From positions 1 through 64,000 of the forward strand of contig NW_002476537.1 of the NCBI RefSeq assembly GCF_000189635.1: DNA of 64,000 bases. Direction: 5' to 3'. The stretch is from Tetrahymena thermophila SB210 (Eukaryota; Ciliophora; Oligohymenophorea; Hymenostomatida; Tetrahymenidae). Below are positions 63,956 through 64,000 of the stretch, piece after piece. Position numbers and translations under genes: made by a program. The notes beneath the pieces are model-generated. The model was not told the DNA's origin and did no database searches. It saw nothing but the letters and a program-made list of their open reading frames with translations. Position 1 is the first letter of the stretch; every line of letters starts with the position of its first letter.

Positions 63956-64000
63956 CTAAATAAAAGTAAACATTTTGTTAAATTTAAAATAGAATTATCA

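Overview
This is ciliate nuclear DNA, most like Tetrahymena. It is about 78-80% A+T. Every convincing coding frame is interrupted by in-frame TAA and TAG codons and ends at TGA, so TAA/TAG are read here as glutamine. Introns are AT-rich GT...AG. Frames computed with the standard code break these genes into short pieces; all models below were rebuilt by hand with TGA as the only stop. No tRNA, rRNA, CRISPR array or transposase was recognised.

Layout. Bases 1-542 are a 133-bp tandem repeat running off the left edge. From there to about 40 kb the window is gene-poor and dominated by two expanded families. (1) Five leucine-rich-repeat (LRR) genes: A (788-2979, +, 5' end unresolved), B (3206-6408, +), D (14851-16891, +), C (30617-34563, -) and E (37755-40093, +). 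Each is a string of about 90-nt exons, one LRR per exon, all bounded by phase-2 introns, with a tiny conserved first exon, a conserved second exon and a distinct last exon; together they hold 40 LRR exons. (2) Two tandem intronless genes (8062-9366 and 12450-13757, +) for cysteine-rich, three-repeat, probably GPI-anchored surface proteins of the ciliate immobilization-antigen type, lying in duplicated flanks that include a 465-bp intergenic tandem repeat. Between these lie a 541-aa hypothetical protein (23101-24726, +), a PHYHD1-like dioxygenase (35891-37138, +), two GC-richer islands and long non-coding stretches.

From 41 kb to the right edge the window holds five consecutive minus-strand genes: a giant SAPS-family (PP6 regulatory subunit-like) protein of about 2,846 aa (41019-50621), a 257-aa hypothetical (54371-55144), an EFCAB10 homologue (56479-56868), a 310-aa hypothetical (58601-59533), and a FAM161-family centriole/cilium protein (61361-63955) whose 5' end lies beyond the window.

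How they fit together: the left two thirds look like accessory DNA where gene families grow by exon and gene duplication (LRR proteins, surface antigens). The right third holds conserved housekeeping and ciliary genes. The most unusual points are the modular LRR-exon architecture shared by five genes, the 2.1-kilo-residue low-complexity tail on the SAPS protein, and the two GC-rich islands.
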